From an uncultured Muribaculaceae bacterium (lineage in GTDB: Bacteria; Bacteroidota; Bacteroidia; Bacteroidales; Muribaculaceae): DNA of 64,000 bases. Made by a program: the position numbers and the translations under genes. Position 1 is the first letter of the stretch. Each line of letters opens with the position of its first letter. This document shows positions 61,920-64,000 of the stretch, piece by piece. Below the pieces are notes generated by a model. The model saw nothing but the letters and a program-made list of their open reading frames with translations. It made no database searches and was not told where the DNA came from. The DNA is taken from contig CAJULY010000007.1 of the NCBI GenBank assembly GCA_910587185.1, forward strand, positions 1-64,000, written 5' to 3'.

Positions 61920-61927
61920 GGGGGGGG
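61920..61927. repeat. Eight-G homopolymer between divergent GH20 and SusC promoters
   Basis: A run of eight G sits 19 bp upstream of the TACATTTG box (61947-61954) of the SusC gene, the place where the -33 element belongs. The surrounding DNA is AT-rich. Confidence 0.8.
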
Positions 61928-61946
61928 TAATTTATCAAGTTTTGCT

Positions 61947-61954
61947 TACATTTG
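61947..61954 (+). promoter_or_regulatory. -7 box of the SusC gene
   Basis: TACATTTG fits TAnnTTTG. The leader to the ATG at 62060 would be about 100 bases, AT-rich, with room for post-transcriptional control. Confidence 0.55.
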
Positions 61955-62059
61955 TAAAAAATAGATATATAAGTCTATATTCCATAAAAACATCGATAAG
62001 AACCAATCAAAACAGATACATCATTTTAACCTAAATTTAAACAATTACACATTTCAGAC

Positions 62060-64000
62060 ATGAGAAAAGCAATCTATCCAGCTCTCCTTGCCCTGACACT
62101 ATGCGCTGCCGGAATTCCGGACGCATACGCAGCAGGGACCGAGGACGCCGCTCTATCTCCGGGGCAGACATTCCAGGGGAAAAAGGCGGTATGTTCCGGA
62201 ACTGTTGTCGATGAGCAGGGCGAACCGCTCATTGGCGCTTCCGTCTTTGTTGAAGGCTCCAAAGCAGGCACATCGACCGACATCGACGGCAAGTTCAGCA
62301 TAACAAACGTGACTGTCGGCTCCAAAATCAGAATCTCTTACGTAGGTTACAATCCCACAACCCTCGTGTGGAACGGCACTCCGCTGAATGTTACCCTCCA
62401 GCCTTCAGGCACCAACCTCGACGAAGTTGTGGTCGTTGGTTTCGGCGTACAGAAAAAAGCCGACCTGACGGGCGCTGTTTCCCAAGTGAAGATGGATGAA
62501 GTTCTCGGTGACCGTCCGGTCATCAATGCCGCGGCAGCCCTTCAGGGAGCCATTCCGGGTCTCTATATCTCCGGCGGTTCAGGCCCCGGCCAGAGCAAAA
62601 GCGTGAACATCCGCGGAACCCTGTCGCTCAACGGTGGCGGCCCGCTTATTCTCATTGACAACGTTGAAGGCGACTTCGACCAACTCAGCCCCGACGACAT
62701 CGAGTCAGTAACTGTGCTGAAGGATGCCGCCTCGTCGGCCATCTACGGTGCCCGCGCAGCCGGCGGTGTTGTCCTCATCACCACCAAACGCCCCGGCAAA
62801 GACGCTAAATTCAGCGTCAGCTACGGTTTCAACCAAGGCTGGGAGAAAGCCCTCTTCAAACCTGAACAGGCATCTCTGCTCGAATACATCGACGCATATC
62901 GCGAAGCGGGCTTCTCGACCCAGTTCTGGGCAGGCGACGGAAATCTCGACACCTGGCAGGACCTCATAGGCCAGTATCGCGCCGGTCAGCTCGACGGTGT
63001 CCTCGACAACGGTATCTACCGCCATACCGACGGTCATATCTATTATCTCAAAGAGAGCGACATCCAGGGCAGTATCCTCGGAACAGGCGCTCTTTCCAAC
63101 CATAACATATCGATGCAGGGCGGAACCGAGAGAATCCGCTTCCGTCTCGCCGCCAACTACTCGCGCGAAAACGGCCCGCTGATCACCGACAAGGACAAAT
63201 TCACCCGCAAGTCGATCAGCTCGTTCATCTCGGGCGACGTCACCTCATGGTGGACCCAGGAACTCTCCATGTTCTACACCCAGACCCGCAGCAGCTTCCT
63301 CTCCAACAACATCCGCGACCCCTATGCGATGCGTCTGGTCAGCTGGTATCCGGTTGACGGCTATATGCCCGCTGAATATCTGTCCAACAGCGACGAGGAC
63401 CTAATCATCGACTCGCCCTACAACTCCTACATGATCTCACCCTCGGGAAGAGACGACCGCTCCATTCCGCGCATCCAGGTGAAATCAATCTTCAAGCTGA
63501 TGAAGGGCTGGACACTGACAGGCGAATATACCTACAACCAGACCGACTATCGACGCCACAGCTACACCGACATCATCACCTATGCCAACGTACAGCTCGC
63601 TAAAAAGACCTCTCCGACGGATGCCACGAAGGATGTCTATACCAACAACTCGTGGACACGCAAATACAACGCGCTGAACATCTACACCAACTACAACATA
63701 AAGCTGGGCAAGCATGACATCACCGCCATGTTCGGTTTCAACCAGGAACGTTACTCGCAGAGCACCCTCAACACCAACATCGAAGGTCAGGCCGTTCCGA
63801 CAGTTCCCTCGTTTGGCGGCGGAACCGGCATCAAGAACATAACCGACGGCTACACCGAATACACTATCCGCGGCGGTTTCGGACGTATCAACTATAATTT
63901 CGACGACCGTTATCTTCTGGCTGTCAGCGGACGTTATGACGGTTCCTCCAAATTCCCCAAGAGCAACCGCTTCGGTTTCTTCCCCTCGTTCTCGGCCGCA
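62060..64000 (+). CDS. SusC/RagA family TonB-linked outer-membrane receptor (partial)
   Basis: 647 codons to the window edge, no stop; the C-terminal barrel strands are missing. Signal peptide about 1-24 (ending AYAA), a carboxypeptidase-regulatory-like domain (about 44-118, 'CSGTVVDEQGEPLIGASVFVEG', 'TDIDGKFSI', 'ISYVGY'), TonB box-like 'LDEVVVVGFG', and the plug with 'ALQGAIPGLYISG', 'NIRGT', 'PLILIDN', 'VTVLKDAASSAIYGARAAGGVVLITTK'. It imports oligosaccharides or peptides with a SusD partner, presumably encoded just past the window. The divergent GH20 gene suggests an amino-sugar glycan. Confidence 0.95.
   Translation, partial: MRKAIYPALLALTLCAAGIPDAYAAGTEDAALSPGQTFQGKKAVCSGTVVDEQGEPLIGASVFVEGSKAGTSTDIDGKFSITNVTVGSKIRISYVGYNPTTLVWNGTPLNVTLQPSGTNLDEVVVVGFGVQKKADLTGAVSQVKMDEVLGDRPVINAAAALQGAIPGLYISGGSGPGQSKSVNIRGTLSLNGGGPLILIDNVEGDFDQLSPDDIESVTVLKDAASSAIYGARAAGGVVLITTKRPGKDAKFSVSYGFNQGWEKALFKPEQASLLEYIDAYREAGFSTQFWAGDGNLDTWQDLIGQYRAGQLDGVLDNGIYRHTDGHIYYLKESDIQGSILGTGALSNHNISMQGGTERIRFRLAANYSRENGPLITDKDKFTRKSISSFISGDVTSWWTQELSMFYTQTRSSFLSNNIRDPYAMRLVSWYPVDGYMPAEYLSNSDEDLIIDSPYNSYMISPSGRDDRSIPRIQVKSIFKLMKGWTLTGEYTYNQTDYRRHSYTDIITYANVQLAKKTSPTDATKDVYTNNSWTRKYNALNIYTNYNIKLGKHDITAMFGFNQERYSQSTLNTNIEGQAVPTVPSFGGGTGIKNITDGYTEYTIRGGFGRINYNFDDRYLLAVSGRYDGSSKFPKSNRFGFFPSFSAA

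Noticed and set aside
1..64000. CRISPR arrays, tRNA and rRNA genes, prophage or integrase genes
   Set aside because: No regularly spaced repeats, tRNA cloverleaf sequence, rRNA stretch, or integrase/recombinase gene was recognised by reading; short RNAs could be missed without a covariance search.

Overview
The window reads as a chromosomal segment of a gut Bacteroidales bacterium. The evidence is a SusC/RagA receptor, many secreted glycosidases for host glycans (GH110, GH84, GH20, NamZ), Bacteroidetes-type promoters (TTTG, about 20 bp, TAnnTTTG) before many genes, and families typical of the group (DUF4834, DUF4919, DUF4932, DUF4143 ATPase). The rather high GC of the core genes and the frequent ATA codons would suit Muribaculaceae. 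That family assignment is an inference. No rRNA, tRNA or CRISPR array was seen.

Layout. 1-1191: truncated TPR signalling lipoprotein whose base composition changes abruptly mid-gene. 1207-3681: DUF2461, DUF4834, pssA and psd, the phosphatidylethanolamine pathway. 3795-10374: glgB, a GH110 alpha-galactosidase and pnp. 10547-21850: a patatin-like phospholipase, then an efflux block (membrane-fusion protein, ABC ATPase, two FtsX-type permeases, TolC), a secreted DUF4932 protein with an HExxH motif, and an NtrC-type regulator with its histidine kinase. A good sigma-54 promoter precedes the efflux block, so regulator and target appear to lie side by side. 22044-27308: rimP-nusA-infB-folK. 27412-29620: a small membrane protein, repeat-rich noncoding DNA around an odd terminase-like gene, and trmD. 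29610-33152: WYL regulator, SSS symporter and NamZ, resembling a MurNAc salvage module. 33342-39169: a periplasmic C1 peptidase, a nitroreductase, a 338-bp paired inverted repeat, GH84 and a PatB/MalY-type lyase. 39265-44806: rsh overlapping pgpH, DUF4919 and an SPFH-tail-like membrane protein. 44940-47812: korAB.

47924-56636 is the most rearranged part. A DUF4143 ATPase gene is bracketed by a perfect 79-bp direct repeat that duplicates a divergent promoter region. A REP-associated transposase-like protein (RAYT) carries a C-terminal DprA-like domain. A 2.3-kb AT-rich island with three unknown genes follows, and a 46-codon remnant of a second copy of the RAYT C-terminal domain closes it. That remnant also contains a consensus promoter for the next gene.

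56681-64000: a lactonase-family lipoprotein, an orphan OmpR-type regulator, L-serine dehydratase, a GH20 hexosaminidase, and the start of a SusC gene with an eight-G run where its -33 promoter element should lie.
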